The notes beneath the pieces were generated by a model. That model saw nothing but the letters and a program-made list of their open reading frames with translations, was not told where the DNA came from and ran no database searches. Positions 53,558 through 62,484 of a DNA stretch of 64,000 nucleotides are shown piece by piece. Each line of letters opens with the position of its first letter. Position 1 is the stretch's first letter. Source of the stretch: Sphingomonadales bacterium 32-65-25 (lineage in GTDB: Bacteria > Pseudomonadota > Alphaproteobacteria > Sphingomonadales > Sphingomonadaceae); assembly GCA_002280855.1 (NCBI GenBank), contig NCEU01000001.1, forward strand, positions 62,001 to 126,000, given 5' to 3'. Both the position numbers and the translations under genes were made by a program.

Positions 53558-54955
53558 ATGGCCCTTGATATCCTGATCGTCGACGATGAAGCCGATATCC
53601 GCGAGCTGGTGGCCGGCGTGCTGGGCGATGAGGGCTTTGAAACCCGCACCGCTGCCCATGCCGAAGGCGCACTCGCCGCGCTGGCCGAACGCCGGCCCAG
53701 CCTCGTCATCCTTGATGTCTGGCTGCAGGGCAGTTCCATGGACGGGATCGAACTGCTGGACGCCATGAAAGCCCGCGATCCGACTCTGCCGATCGTGGTG
53801 ATTTCCGGGCACGGCAACCTCGATACCGCGGTCGCCGCCATCAAGCGCGGCGCCTATGACTATATCGAAAAGCCGTTCCAGGCCGAACAACTGCTGCTCG
53901 TGGTGCGCCGCGCCACCGAAACCGAACGCCTGCGCCGCGAATATGAAGCGCTGAAGGAGCGGGTGGGCATTGATATCGAGCTGACCGGCACGAGCCCGCA
54001 GATCAACCAGGTGCGCGCCACCTTGAAGCGGGTGGCGGCCACCGGCAGCCGCGTGCTGATCAGCGGCCCGGCGGGCTCGGGCAAGGAAGTCGCCGCCCGC
54101 CTGCTGCACCAGTGGAGCCCGCGCATCGATGCGCCGTTCGTGGTGGTTTCGGCCGCGCGGATGACGCCGGAACGGGTGGAAGAGGCGCTGTTCGGCGTGG
54201 AGGAGGGCGGCGAGAATGTCCGCGCCGGCCTGCTCGAACAGGCGCATGGCGGCACGCTGTTCCTCGATGACGTGGCCGACATGCCGATGACGACCCAGGC
54301 CAAGATCCTGCGCGTGCTCACCGAACAGGTGTTCCAGCGGGTGGGCGGGGTGCGCTGGGTGCGGGTGGATGTGCGGGTGATTTCCGCCACCAGCCGCGAT
54401 CTCTCGGCGGAAATCGCCGCCGGCCGCTTCCGCGAGGATCTTTATTACCGTCTGAACGTCGTGCCGGTGCGGTTGCCGCCGTTGTCGGAACGGCGCGAGG
54501 ACGTGGCCGAACTCGCCCGTTATTTCCTCGCCCGCTACGCCGCCGAACGCGGCATGCCCACGCCCGATCTTTCGGAAGATGCGGTGGCGGCGCTGCAAAC
54601 CTATGATTGGCCGGGCAATGTGCGGCAATTGCGAAACGTGATCGAACGCACGATGATCATGGCGCCCACCACCAGCATGGCGACGCTGGAGATCGACATG
54701 CTGCCATCGGAAGTGACCGCCGAACCGTCACGGCTGATGCCTGGCCAGGCGGCGCGATCGATCATGGGGACGCCGCTGCGCGAAGCCCGCGAAGCGTTCG
54801 AGCGCGAGTATCTGCGCGCGCAGATCCGGCGTTTTTCCGGCAATATCAGCCGCACCGCCGCCTTCATCGGCATGGAACGCAGCGCCTTGCACCGGAAATT
54901 GAAGGCGCTGGGTCTGGCCGATGAGCCGGGTGCCGAGGACGTTACCGAGGAATAA
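53558..54955 (+). CDS. ntrX: Response regulator NtrX
   Basis: A 465-residue regulator: receiver (ILIVDDEADIRELVAG, D in LVILDVWLQG, KPF), a sigma-54-type AAA+ module (ISGPAGSGKEVAARLL Walker A, GGTLFLDDVADM Walker B, FREDLYYRLNV), and a C-terminal Fis-type HTH (REAFEREYLRAQIRRFSGNISRTAAFIGMERSALHRKL). The GAFTGA loop that contacts sigma-54 is missing: LFGVEEGGENVRAGLLEQ directly replaces it. It therefore probably regulates through sigma-70-type promoters. Pair with NtrY. Confidence 0.94.
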   Translation: MALDILIVDDEADIRELVAGVLGDEGFETRTAAHAEGALAALAERRPSLVILDVWLQGSSMDGIELLDAMKARDPTLPIVVISGHGNLDTAVAAIKRGAYDYIEKPFQAEQLLLVVRRATETERLRREYEALKERVGIDIELTGTSPQINQVRATLKRVAATGSRVLISGPAGSGKEVAARLLHQWSPRIDAPFVVVSAARMTPERVEEALFGVEEGGENVRAGLLEQAHGGTLFLDDVADMPMTTQAKILRVLTEQVFQRVGGVRWVRVDVRVISATSRDLSAEIAAGRFREDLYYRLNVVPVRLPPLSERREDVAELARYFLARYAAERGMPTPDLSEDAVAALQTYDWPGNVRQLRNVIERTMIMAPTTSMATLEIDMLPSEVTAEPSRLMPGQAARSIMGTPLREAREAFEREYLRAQIRRFSGNISRTAAFIGMERSALHRKLKALGLADEPGAEDVTEE

Positions 54956-55028
54956 GTCGCGGCTTGCCAGAGCGGCCGGCTTGCGTAACACTGCTTGCAG
55001 GGTTGGGGCATTCCCGTGGGGAAACGCC

Positions 55029-55223
55029 ATGAAACCGCCTGTGTGGGCCAGTACGGCCGGCTTTCTGATTGGATTGGTGCTCGTGTGGTGGCTGCGGCCG
55101 GAAACCACCGAAGGTGCTGCGCTTGTCATCATCGTGTGCACGGCGCTGCTCACGCTGGGCGGCATTATCGTGCAAGCCGTTCGCGGCAAGAAGGCGCCGC
55201 CAGCGACGGAGGACGGCAAATGA
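55029..55223 (+). CDS. Small two-helix membrane protein
   Basis: A 64-residue protein with two hydrophobic segments (WASTAGFLIGLVLVWWL and ALVIIVCTALLTLGGIIVQAV) and a basic C-terminus (RGKKAPPATEDGK). Its ATG lies 73 bases after ntrX. The next gene begins inside its stop (ATGA), so both are likely translated together. I do not recognise a family. Confidence 0.6.
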   Translation: MKPPVWASTAGFLIGLVLVWWLRPETTEGAALVIIVCTALLTLGGIIVQAVRGKKAPPATEDGK

Positions 55224-56041
55224 AGCGGCTGCACGTGGTTGGCCTGGCGCTGTTGTTGGCCGCCTGTTCGCCTTCACTCCGGCCGCCGCCCCCGCCGCCC
55301 CCGCCGCCTCCACCGCCGCCTGCGCCAGTTGTGGAGGCAACTCTGCCGGAGCCCCCGCCGCGGCCAGTTGGGGCACGGCCACCCACGGCCTCACGCCCGC
55401 CCACCGGCCGGCCGATGGCCATTGCCACCCGCGTCTTCCTGGCTGGCAACGAGCCTGTTCCCGGGCAGTTTGGCGCGATTGCTGTGGTGATCTTTCCTAA
55501 CGGTTCTGATCCGGCCCGGCTGCAGCAGGTCTGCCGTGCCTTTGTTGCCGTGCTCGACGACAGCGGCGAAGTGAGCGAGCGACTGCCCGATGCGGCCCAG
55601 ATGGTGACGATCTGGCCGGTAAAAAGCGGCAGCGCCGTGCCGCGTTCGGGCGTGGTGTCCAGCGCTGCGGAGGCGGATCGTCTGTGTACAGCGGCGGCGG
55701 CCAATTATGATTATCTGCGCGCCCAGCAGGCCATGGCCGGGCTGCCGTCCGCCGAACGCCTGGCCCCGGCCACGCGCGGGCCACTGCTGGCGGCCTGGGC
55801 ACCGGGCGCCGATTTCGGCCGCCAGCATGTCTCCATCCTGCGTTATGATCTGTCGGGCATTGCCGGCCAACAGCGGCTGATCGGCGCGATGCAGGTCTGG
55901 AAAGACAAGATCGAGCGTCAGCCCGAATTGTGGCAATCGGGCTGGAATACCACCAAGGTCAGGCTGTGGCTGTCAACGCAGGTCGATGAACTGGGTGCCC
56001 AAATCGGTGCTGCAATGAAACTGGTGAACGACAGTTTCTGA
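55220..56041 (+). CDS. Polyproline lipoprotein of unknown function
   Basis: A 273-residue predicted lipoprotein: signal MKRLHVVGLALLLAAC (lipobox LAAC), a run of 13 prolines interrupted only after its end, a Pro/Arg-rich stretch, and a globular C-terminal domain from ~residue 65 (AIATRVFLAGNEPVPGQFGAIAVVIFP ... ILRYDLSGIAGQQRLIGAMQVWKDKIERQPELW). The polyproline segment probably spans peptidoglycan or extends the domain from the membrane. No family recognised. Confidence 0.65.
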   Translation: MKRLHVVGLALLLAACSPSLRPPPPPPPPPPPPPAPVVEATLPEPPPRPVGARPPTASRPPTGRPMAIATRVFLAGNEPVPGQFGAIAVVIFPNGSDPARLQQVCRAFVAVLDDSGEVSERLPDAAQMVTIWPVKSGSAVPRSGVVSSAAEADRLCTAAAANYDYLRAQQAMAGLPSAERLAPATRGPLLAAWAPGADFGRQHVSILRYDLSGIAGQQRLIGAMQVWKDKIERQPELWQSGWNTTKVRLWLSTQVDELGAQIGAAMKLVNDSF

Positions 56042-56140
56042 ACTGCCTGTGACGAAACACGTATTTGAAAATGCGCTTTTCCACCCTTATGTCATTGGTG
56101 CGGCGGCATGTGGCACGCCCAAGAACAAGAGGATGGCCCG

Positions 56141-56380
56141 ATGGCGGACAAGCCCAACACCCTGCAGGACATGTTCCTGAACACCGTGCGCAAGACGCGC
56201 ACCCCCGTCACCATGTTCCTGGTCAACGGCGTCAAGCTGCAGGGGGTCATCACCTGGTTTGACAATTTCTCGGTGCTGTTGCGCCGCGACGGCCACAGCC
56301 AACTGGTGTACAAGCACGCCATCTCGACCGTGATGCCGGCGACTCCGCTGCAGCTGTTCGAGGCCGAAACCGAAGACTGA
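56141..56380 (+). CDS. hfq: RNA chaperone Hfq
   Basis: A 79-residue Sm-like hexameric RNA chaperone: [30 protein letters not shown] (Sm1) and [10 protein letters not shown] (Sm2). AGAGGA precedes ATG 56141. Directly upstream of hflX, the classic arrangement. The alphaproteobacterial short form lacks the long C-terminal tail. Confidence 0.97.
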   Translation: MADKPNTLQDMFLNTVRKTRTPVTMFLVNGVKLQGVITWFDNFSVLLRRDGHSQLVYKHAISTVMPATPLQLFEAETED

Positions 56381-56390
56381 GAGCGATATT

Positions 56391-57737
56391 TTGGGTTACG
56401 AACCACCACAAGCCGGCGAACTGACCATCGGCGGCTTCGACGAAGCGCGCGGCATCCGCACGGGTTCTCGCGCGCTGGTCATCCTGCCGCACATCCTTGC
56501 CAAATCCGCCCCAAAGTCTTCTGGCGCCCTGCGCTCGCCCGAAGCCAAGCTGGCCGAGGCGGAGGGGTTGACGCGCGCCATCGCGCTCGATGTTGTCCAT
56601 TCCGAAGTGTTGAAGCTGCGCAACGTGCAGGTCTCGCGCTTGCTGGGCAGCGGCCAGATCGAGCGTCTGGCCGGGCTGGTGGCGGCGATGGAGGCCGAAG
56701 TGGTCATCATCGATGGCCCCGTCACCCCGGTTCAGCAGCGCAATCTGGAAAAACTGCTGAAGGCCAAGGTGATCGATCGCACCGGGCTCATCCTGGAAAT
56801 CTTTGGCGAGCGCGCCAGCACGGCGGAAGGCACGTTGCAGGTGGAATTGGCGCATCTGCAATATCAGGCCAGCCGCCTGGTGCGCAGCTGGACTCACCTT
56901 GAACGCCAGCGCGGCGGCTTCGGCTTCCTCGGCGGCCCCGGCGAATCGCAGATCGAGGCGGACAGGCGCCTGATCCGCGACCGCATCGCCCGCCTGCGCA
57001 AGGAACTGGAGGAAGTGCGCCGCACCCGCGGCCTGCACCGCAAACAGCGCCAGAAGGCACCGTGGCCGGTGGTGGCACTGGTTGGCTATACCAACGCCGG
57101 CAAATCCACCCTGTTCAACCGGCTGACCGGCGCCGAAGTGCGTGCCGAGGATCTGCTGTTCGCCACGCTGGACCCCACCATGCGCGCCATCAAGCTGCCG
57201 GGGCATGACAAGGTGGTCTTGTCGGACACGGTGGGCTTTGTCTCCGATCTGCCGACCCAACTTGTTGCTGCCTTCCGCGCCACGCTGGAAGAGGTGATGG
57301 AAGCCGATCTGATCATCCACGTGCGCGACATCAGCCACCCCGACAGTGACGCGCAGGCGCAGGACGTGATCGATGTGCTCACCAGTCTTGGCCTCGCGCC
57401 CGGCCAGCGCGAAACGCCGATGATCACGGTGTTCAACAAGATCGATGCGCTGGATGCCGAACAGCGTGAAATTGTGCTGAGTCAGGCCGGCGATGATGCC
57501 ATCCCGGTGTCGGCGCTCACCGGCGAAGGGCTGGATCGTTTACAGGCAGCCATGGACCTGACGCTGCGCGCCGGCGCCCGCGTGCACCGCATTACGCTGC
57601 CGATGAGCGATGGCCGCAGGCTTGCCTGGCTGCACAGCCATGGCGAAGTTGTGGGCCAATCAGGTGATGAAGACAGCCTGACCATCAACGTACGCCTTTC
57701 AGACAAGGACAAGTCGCGGTTTGACGCGATGAGCTGA
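56391..57737 (+). CDS. hflX: GTPase HflX
   Basis: A ribosome-associated GTPase that splits stalled ribosomes under stress. It has 448 residues. The N-terminal HflX domain has RNVQVSRLLGSGQIERLA and GERASTAEGTLQVELAHLQYQ; the glycine-rich linker is GGFGFLGGPGESQIEADRR. The G domain has GYTNAGKSTLFNRLTG (G1), LSDTVGFVSDLP (G3), FNKID (G4). TTG 56391, 10 bases after hfq, is the likely start. Confidence 0.95.
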   Translation: MGYEPPQAGELTIGGFDEARGIRTGSRALVILPHILAKSAPKSSGALRSPEAKLAEAEGLTRAIALDVVHSEVLKLRNVQVSRLLGSGQIERLAGLVAAMEAEVVIIDGPVTPVQQRNLEKLLKAKVIDRTGLILEIFGERASTAEGTLQVELAHLQYQASRLVRSWTHLERQRGGFGFLGGPGESQIEADRRLIRDRIARLRKELEEVRRTRGLHRKQRQKAPWPVVALVGYTNAGKSTLFNRLTGAEVRAEDLLFATLDPTMRAIKLPGHDKVVLSDTVGFVSDLPTQLVAAFRATLEEVMEADLIIHVRDISHPDSDAQAQDVIDVLTSLGLAPGQRETPMITVFNKIDALDAEQREIVLSQAGDDAIPVSALTGEGLDRLQAAMDLTLRAGARVHRITLPMSDGRRLAWLHSHGEVVGQSGDEDSLTINVRLSDKDKSRFDAMS

Positions 57738-57782
57738 GGCTTTTGGCCTTCCCCCCGCGGCGATGCTTTGGCACAAGACGCC

Positions 57783-58880
57783 ATGCCCGCCCGCTTTCCC
57801 CTTCTGGCGCTGGCCGTGGCCCTTGTGGCCGCGCCGGTTCGTGCCGATGAAACCCCGGTTTCCCCCCAGCAGCAGGCGGCGTTTGCCGATTGGCTGAACT
57901 TGTATCGCGCCGAGGCCACGGCGCGCGGGTTGAAACCGGAATGGCTGGACACCGCGTTGAGCGACGTGAAGCTGGTGCCGCGCGTGATCGGCGCCGATCG
58001 CAACCAGCCCGGCGGCAGCGCCAAGCCGATCCGCTTTCCCGACTATCTGGCATCGAAATTCCGCGGCGACCGCATCCCGCACGGCCAGCGCCAGTTTGCC
58101 GCCAACCGCGACCTGCTGGCCCAGGCCGAAACCGCCAGCGGCGTGCCGGCGGCGGTGATTGCGGCGATCTGGGGCATCGAAACCAGCTATGGCCGTGTGC
58201 TCGGCCGCTATGATCTGCCGTCTGCGCTGGCGACGCTGGCCTTTGATGGCCGCCGCCGTGATCTGTTCACCCGTGAACTTGATGCCGCCGTGCAGATGGT
58301 GGGCGAAGGCCGGGTGGCACGCGAGGCGATGAAAGGCAGTTGGGCCGGTGCCTTTGGCCAGACGCAGTTCCTGCCCAGCTCCTATCTTGCTTATGGCCGC
58401 GATGGCGATGGCGATGGCAAGGTCGATCTGTGGGGCAGCCAGCCCGACGTGTTCGCATCCATCGGCCATTATCTGGCCAAGAGTGGTTGGCAACCGGGCG
58501 AGGCCTGGGGCTTCCGCACATTGGTGCCCGATGGCTTTGATCGCAGCGCTGTTGCCGCCGCCGAACCACCCACCCGCTGCGTCACGCCGTTGTCGCGCCA
58601 TTCGGCGCTGAAACCGGCGCGCGAATGGCGGGCTGCCGGCTTCACGCCGGTCAACGGCAGCTGGCCGGCCGATGATGTGGTGATGAGCCTGATCGAACCG
58701 GACGGGGCGGGGCAGGGCGCCTATCTTGTCACCCGCAGCTATCGCGCCGTGCTCGGCTACAATTGCTCCAATCTCTATGCCCTGTCGGTCACGTTGCTGG
58801 CCGATGCCATCAGCTTGGCCGGGGCCGCCGCTTCGGCGCCGGTGATCACCCCCGTGGTGGCAGTGAGCAGCCCGCAATGA
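57783..58880 (+). CDS. Lytic murein transglycosylase, MltB family
   Basis: A 365-residue exported peptidoglycan lyase. Signal peptide MPARFPLLALAVALVAAPVRA. The SLT_2 domain has IWGIETSYGRVLGRYD with the catalytic Glu, SWAGAFGQTQFLPSSYL, and DLWGSQPDVFASIGHYL; the C-terminus carries YNCSNLYALSV. ATG 57783 gives the signal peptide at the start. Its stop overlaps the rlpA start (ATGA). Confidence 0.92.
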   Translation: MPARFPLLALAVALVAAPVRADETPVSPQQQAAFADWLNLYRAEATARGLKPEWLDTALSDVKLVPRVIGADRNQPGGSAKPIRFPDYLASKFRGDRIPHGQRQFAANRDLLAQAETASGVPAAVIAAIWGIETSYGRVLGRYDLPSALATLAFDGRRRDLFTRELDAAVQMVGEGRVAREAMKGSWAGAFGQTQFLPSSYLAYGRDGDGDGKVDLWGSQPDVFASIGHYLAKSGWQPGEAWGFRTLVPDGFDRSAVAAAEPPTRCVTPLSRHSALKPAREWRAAGFTPVNGSWPADDVVMSLIEPDGAGQGAYLVTRSYRAVLGYNCSNLYALSVTLLADAISLAGAAASAPVITPVVAVSSPQ

Positions 58881-59761
58881 GGCGGTTGCTGCTGCCGGTG
58901 CTGGCCGGCCTTGCCGTTGCGGCCTGTGGCGGGAAGCCCGCGCCGCGCATTGTAAATGCACCGCCGCCGCCGCCGCGATTGGTTGACGTGTCGGACGATA
59001 CAGCGGCCGTTGCCCGCGACGCCGCCAAGCTGGGCAACTGGCCGGTGAAGATTGGCAAACCGTATCAGGTCGCAGGCATCACCTATTATCCTGCCGATGA
59101 GCGTGATTACCGCGAGGACGGCGTTGCCAGTTGGTATGGCCCTGGCTTCCACGCCGGCAGCACCGCAAACGGCGAACGCTATGATCAGGATGATCTCACC
59201 GCCGCCCACCGCACGCTGCCCATGCCGAGCTGGGTAGAGGTTGAAAATCGCGACAACGGCCGCAAGCTGACCGTGCGCATCAACGATCGCGGCCCGTTTG
59301 CCCGCGGGCGCATCATCGATCTGTCGCGCAAGGCGGCGCAGTTATTGGGCGTTGATCGTGCCGGCACGGCCCGGGTGCGCCTGCGCCGCGTCTATCCGGG
59401 TGGACGAAGCGAAATTGCGCCGCCACCGCCACCGCCGCTCGTCGTCGCGTCGGCACCGGTCGTCCCTGTCACCACAATTGCCTTGCCCACGGCCAGCCGC
59501 GAACCCGCGCGCGCCACAACGACCACCGGCACCAACTGGCTGGTGCAGGTGGCGGCGCTGGGCGACGGCGGCCGCGTTTCCTGGCTGAAGGGCTTCCTCT
59601 CAAGCTTCGGCCCGGTGTTGACCGAAAGCCTGCCTGGCGGCCTCACCCGTGTGCGGCTTGGCCCCTTTGGCAGCGAAACCATGGCCAGCGCGGCGCTGGC
59701 GCAGGTGCGCGCTGCCGGCTATGCCGACGCCAGACTGATTCCTCCCACCACATCACGCTGA
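58877..59761 (+). CDS. rlpA: Septal ring lytic transglycosylase RlpA
   Basis: A 294-residue lipoprotein with lipobox VAAC. The double-psi beta-barrel domain has VASWYGPGFHAGSTANGERYD, LTAAHRTLPMPSWVEVEN and VRINDRGPFARGRIIDLSRKAA. A Pro/Ala-rich linker leads to a C-terminal SPOR domain (NWLVQVAALGDGGRV...RVRLGPFGSETMA) that binds denuded glycan at division sites. Operon with the upstream MltB-like gene and probably with dacF downstream. Confidence 0.93.
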   Translation: MRRLLLPVLAGLAVAACGGKPAPRIVNAPPPPPRLVDVSDDTAAVARDAAKLGNWPVKIGKPYQVAGITYYPADERDYREDGVASWYGPGFHAGSTANGERYDQDDLTAAHRTLPMPSWVEVENRDNGRKLTVRINDRGPFARGRIIDLSRKAAQLLGVDRAGTARVRLRRVYPGGRSEIAPPPPPPLVVASAPVVPVTTIALPTASREPARATTTTGTNWLVQVAALGDGGRVSWLKGFLSSFGPVLTESLPGGLTRVRLGPFGSETMASAALAQVRAAGYADARLIPPTTSR

Positions 59762-59784
59762 TTGACCCAAGGACGAAAATTCTG

Positions 59785-60846
59785 ATGCGCCCGATTGCTC
59801 CGATTGCTCTGTTCCTTGCCGCCACGCCCGCCCTTGCGCAGGCCCCGGCCTATACCACTGCGGCCCCCATCGCCTTCCTGAAGGATCTGCAGACCGGTCG
59901 CATCCTGTTGGCCAAGGATGCCGACAAGCGCATCCCGCCGGCATCGATGGGCAAGATGATGAGCGTCTATGTCGCCTTCAAGCTGATCAAGTCGGGCGAA
60001 GCCAATCTGGAACAGCCGATCCTGGTGCGTGAGGAAACCTGGAAGAAGTGGAACAACCAGGGCAGCACCATGTTCCTGGACGTGAACAGCCAGGTGAGCG
60101 TTGAAAACCTGCTGCACGGCATCGTCACCCTGTCGGGCAATGATGCCTGCGTGGTGCTGGCCGAAGGGCTGGGCGGCACCGAAGCCAATTACGTCGCCCT
60201 GATGAACCGCGAAGCCAAGCGGCTTGGCCTGAAGAATAGCAATTTTGCCAACACCAATGGCTGGCCTGATCCGAACGAGTATGTGACCGCCCGCGATCTG
60301 GCCATGATCGCTGAAGCCACCATCCGCGATTTCCCCGATCTCTATGCCCGCTTCTATCAGAAGGAAGGCTTTACGTGGGGCAAGACCATGGGTGCCGGCC
60401 AGGCCATCACCCAGGGCAACCGCAACCCGCTGTTGGGCAAGGTCGCTGGCGCCGATGGCCTGAAGACCGGCCACACCGAAGAGGCCGGCTATGGCTTCAC
60501 CGGTTCCGCCGTGCAGAACGGCCGCCGCCTGGTGATGGTCGTCGCCGGCCTGTCCAGCTTTGGCGAGCGCGTCTCGGCCAGCGTCGATTTCATGAACTGG
60601 GGCTTTGCCGCTTGGCAGAACATCCCGCTGGGCAAGAAGGGCCAGGTGATGGGCAAGGTTGCGATCAGTGGCGCTGCCGATCCGACCATCGATGCTGTGG
60701 CCGGCAAGGATCTGTTTGTCACCCTGCCGCGCGGTTTCGGCATGGAGCGCAAGACGAGCATTGAAGCGCTGCCTGGCATGTCCGCACCGCTCAAGGGGTT
60801 GCCATCGAGGAAGCCGGCATGTTCCGCCGCGCGTGGAACTGGCTGA
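59785..60846 (+). CDS. D-alanyl-D-alanine carboxypeptidase (DacF/PBP5-like), C-terminus frameshifted
   Basis: A peptidase S11 enzyme with signal peptide ending LAQAP. Catalytic motifs are complete: IPPASMGKMM (SxxK), TLSGNDACVV (SGN), DGLKTGHTEEAG (KTG). The C-terminal beta domain begins normally but ends with SAPLKGLPSRKPACSAARGTG, which is not family-like. The next frame holds EEAGMFRRAWNWLMSWFG (stop 60861-60863), the expected amphipathic membrane anchor. Thus a deletion/frameshift near 60790 removed about 30 residues and the anchor. The enzyme may be soluble in the periplasm. Confidence 0.9.
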   Translation: MRPIAPIALFLAATPALAQAPAYTTAAPIAFLKDLQTGRILLAKDADKRIPPASMGKMMSVYVAFKLIKSGEANLEQPILVREETWKKWNNQGSTMFLDVNSQVSVENLLHGIVTLSGNDACVVLAEGLGGTEANYVALMNREAKRLGLKNSNFANTNGWPDPNEYVTARDLAMIAEATIRDFPDLYARFYQKEGFTWGKTMGAGQAITQGNRNPLLGKVAGADGLKTGHTEEAGYGFTGSAVQNGRRLVMVVAGLSSFGERVSASVDFMNWGFAAWQNIPLGKKGQVMGKVAISGAADPTIDAVAGKDLFVTLPRGFGMERKTSIEALPGMSAPLKGLPSRKPACSAARGTG

Positions 60847-60877
60847 TGAGCTGGTTTGGTTGAGGGGATTGGGGCTG

Positions 60878-61489
60878 ATGCAAGCCGGCCGTTTCATCAC
60901 GCTGGAAGGCGGGGAGGGGAGCGGCAAGTCCACGCAAGGCCGATTGCTGGCAGAAGCACTGCGCGCTGACGGCCACGAGGTGGTGCTGACCCGCGAACCG
61001 GGCGGCACACCGGGCGCGGAGGCCATTCGTGGTCTGCTGGTGACCGGCGATCCCGATCGCTGGACGCCGTGGACCGACGCGCTGCTGATGACGGCCGCGC
61101 GGGTGGATCACGTGGAGCGCGTCATCCGACCGGCGCTGGAGCGCGGCGCCACAGTGATCTGCGATCGCTTCATCGATTCCACCCGCGCCTATCAAGGGGC
61201 GGGACGCGGGCTGGAAGATGCGGCGCTGATCGATCTGCACAATGAAGCGGTCGGCCTGTGGCCTGATCTCACGCTGGTGCTGCTGCTCGATGAGGCCGAA
61301 GGGCTTGCCCGGGCGTCGGCGCGGGGCGGTGCGGAAGCCCGCTTCGAAGCCATCGGCGGCGATTTCCACGCCCGCGTGCAGGAATTTTTCGTGGCATTGC
61401 CCAAGGCCGAGCCGGACCGCTGCAAGTCCATCAACGCTGGCGGCAGCATCGACGACGTGGCCGCACGCATCCGGGCCGCGCTGTGCTGA
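60878..61489 (+). CDS. tmk: Thymidylate kinase
   Basis: Phosphorylates dTMP. It has 203 residues. Walker A ITLEGGEGSGKSTQGRLLA; the DRF motif VICDRFIDSTRAYQGAGRG; REPGGTPGAEAIR is the substrate loop. ATG 60878 is preceded by an AGGGG-like stretch. It overlaps holB by 7 bases, a common pairing in DNA replication operons. Confidence 0.95.
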   Translation: MQAGRFITLEGGEGSGKSTQGRLLAEALRADGHEVVLTREPGGTPGAEAIRGLLVTGDPDRWTPWTDALLMTAARVDHVERVIRPALERGATVICDRFIDSTRAYQGAGRGLEDAALIDLHNEAVGLWPDLTLVLLLDEAEGLARASARGGAEARFEAIGGDFHARVQEFFVALPKAEPDRCKSINAGGSIDDVAARIRAALC

Positions 61490-62451
61490 TCGGTCACCAA
61501 ACCCAGATCGAGGCTTTCACCGCCGCTTTCACGGGCGGCCGGCCGCACCATGCCTGGCTGCTTGTCGGCCAGCAGGGGCTGGGCAAGGCGAGTTTCGCGC
61601 GCGAGGCGGCGACCTGGCTGCTGGCTGGCGCACCGCTTGGGTGTGGCTTTGCCGTGCCGCCCGAGAGCGACGCCGCCCGCCTGATGGCTGCCGGGTCGCA
61701 CCTTGATTACCGCCTGATCGAGCGCACCGAGGCCAAGACCGGCAAGCTGCGCAGCGAAATCGTCATCGGCCAGATCGTCCGCCGGCCCGACAGCGAGGGG
61801 CAACCGCTGCGCGAATTCCTGTCCGGCACGCCGATGCTTGGGCCCCGCCGGGTGGTGGTGATCGACGCCGCCGACGACATGAACCGCAACACGGCCAACG
61901 CCTTGCTGAAAAGCCTTGAGGAACCGTCGGAAGACACCGTGTTCCTTCTGGTCAGCCATTCGCCCGGCCGGTTGCTGCCCACCATTCGCTCGCGCTGCCG
62001 CACGCTGCGCTTTTCCCGCCTCACCGATACCGAAGTGTCCCGCGTGCTCGCCAGCGCCGATCTGGAAGGCGAGGACGAAGCCTTGCTGGTGCGTTTGGCC
62101 GAAGGCTGCCCCGGCCGCGCCATCGCCCTGGCCGGCGCCGGCATAACCGCGTTGGAACGCGATCTGGCCCAGCTCGCCAGCTTGCCGCCGCAAATTGCCA
62201 ATCCGGCCGCGCTGATGCTGGCGCGCGGGATCGGCGGCAAGGGCCGGGAGGGCCGCTATGCCGCGCTGCTCGATCGTGTGCCGGCCCTGATCGCCGATCG
62301 CGCCCAACGCCTTACCGGCCCTGCACGCGGCGCGGCCATCGCCGAATGGGAGGCCGCCAGCCGCCTCGCCCGCGAAGCCGTGCCGCTGCAGCTGGAGCCG
62401 GGGCAGGTGGCGCATCGTCTCGCGCTGCACCTCGCCGCCGTCCCGGCTTGA
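61483..62451 (+). CDS. holB: DNA polymerase III delta-prime subunit
   Basis: A clamp-loader subunit, 322 residues. AAA+ features: HAWLLVGQQGLGKASFARE (Walker A-like), VVVIDAADDMNRNTANALLKSLEEPS, and FLLVSHSPGRLLPTIRSRCRTLRF with the SRC motif. The zinc-binding cysteines of other family members are not conserved. GTG 61483 overlaps tmk. The C-terminal collar domain is present. Confidence 0.93.
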   Translation: MLIGHQTQIEAFTAAFTGGRPHHAWLLVGQQGLGKASFAREAATWLLAGAPLGCGFAVPPESDAARLMAAGSHLDYRLIERTEAKTGKLRSEIVIGQIVRRPDSEGQPLREFLSGTPMLGPRRVVVIDAADDMNRNTANALLKSLEEPSEDTVFLLVSHSPGRLLPTIRSRCRTLRFSRLTDTEVSRVLASADLEGEDEALLVRLAEGCPGRAIALAGAGITALERDLAQLASLPPQIANPAALMLARGIGGKGREGRYAALLDRVPALIADRAQRLTGPARGAAIAEWEAASRLAREAVPLQLEPGQVAHRLALHLAAVPA

Positions 62452-62484
62452 AAGCGCGCCAATATTGCCCCATTGGCCGTGGCC

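Noticed and set aside
51232..53844. An 870-codon minus-strand frame opposite ntrY
   Set aside because: Mirror of the kinase gene; no domain, no ribosome binding site.
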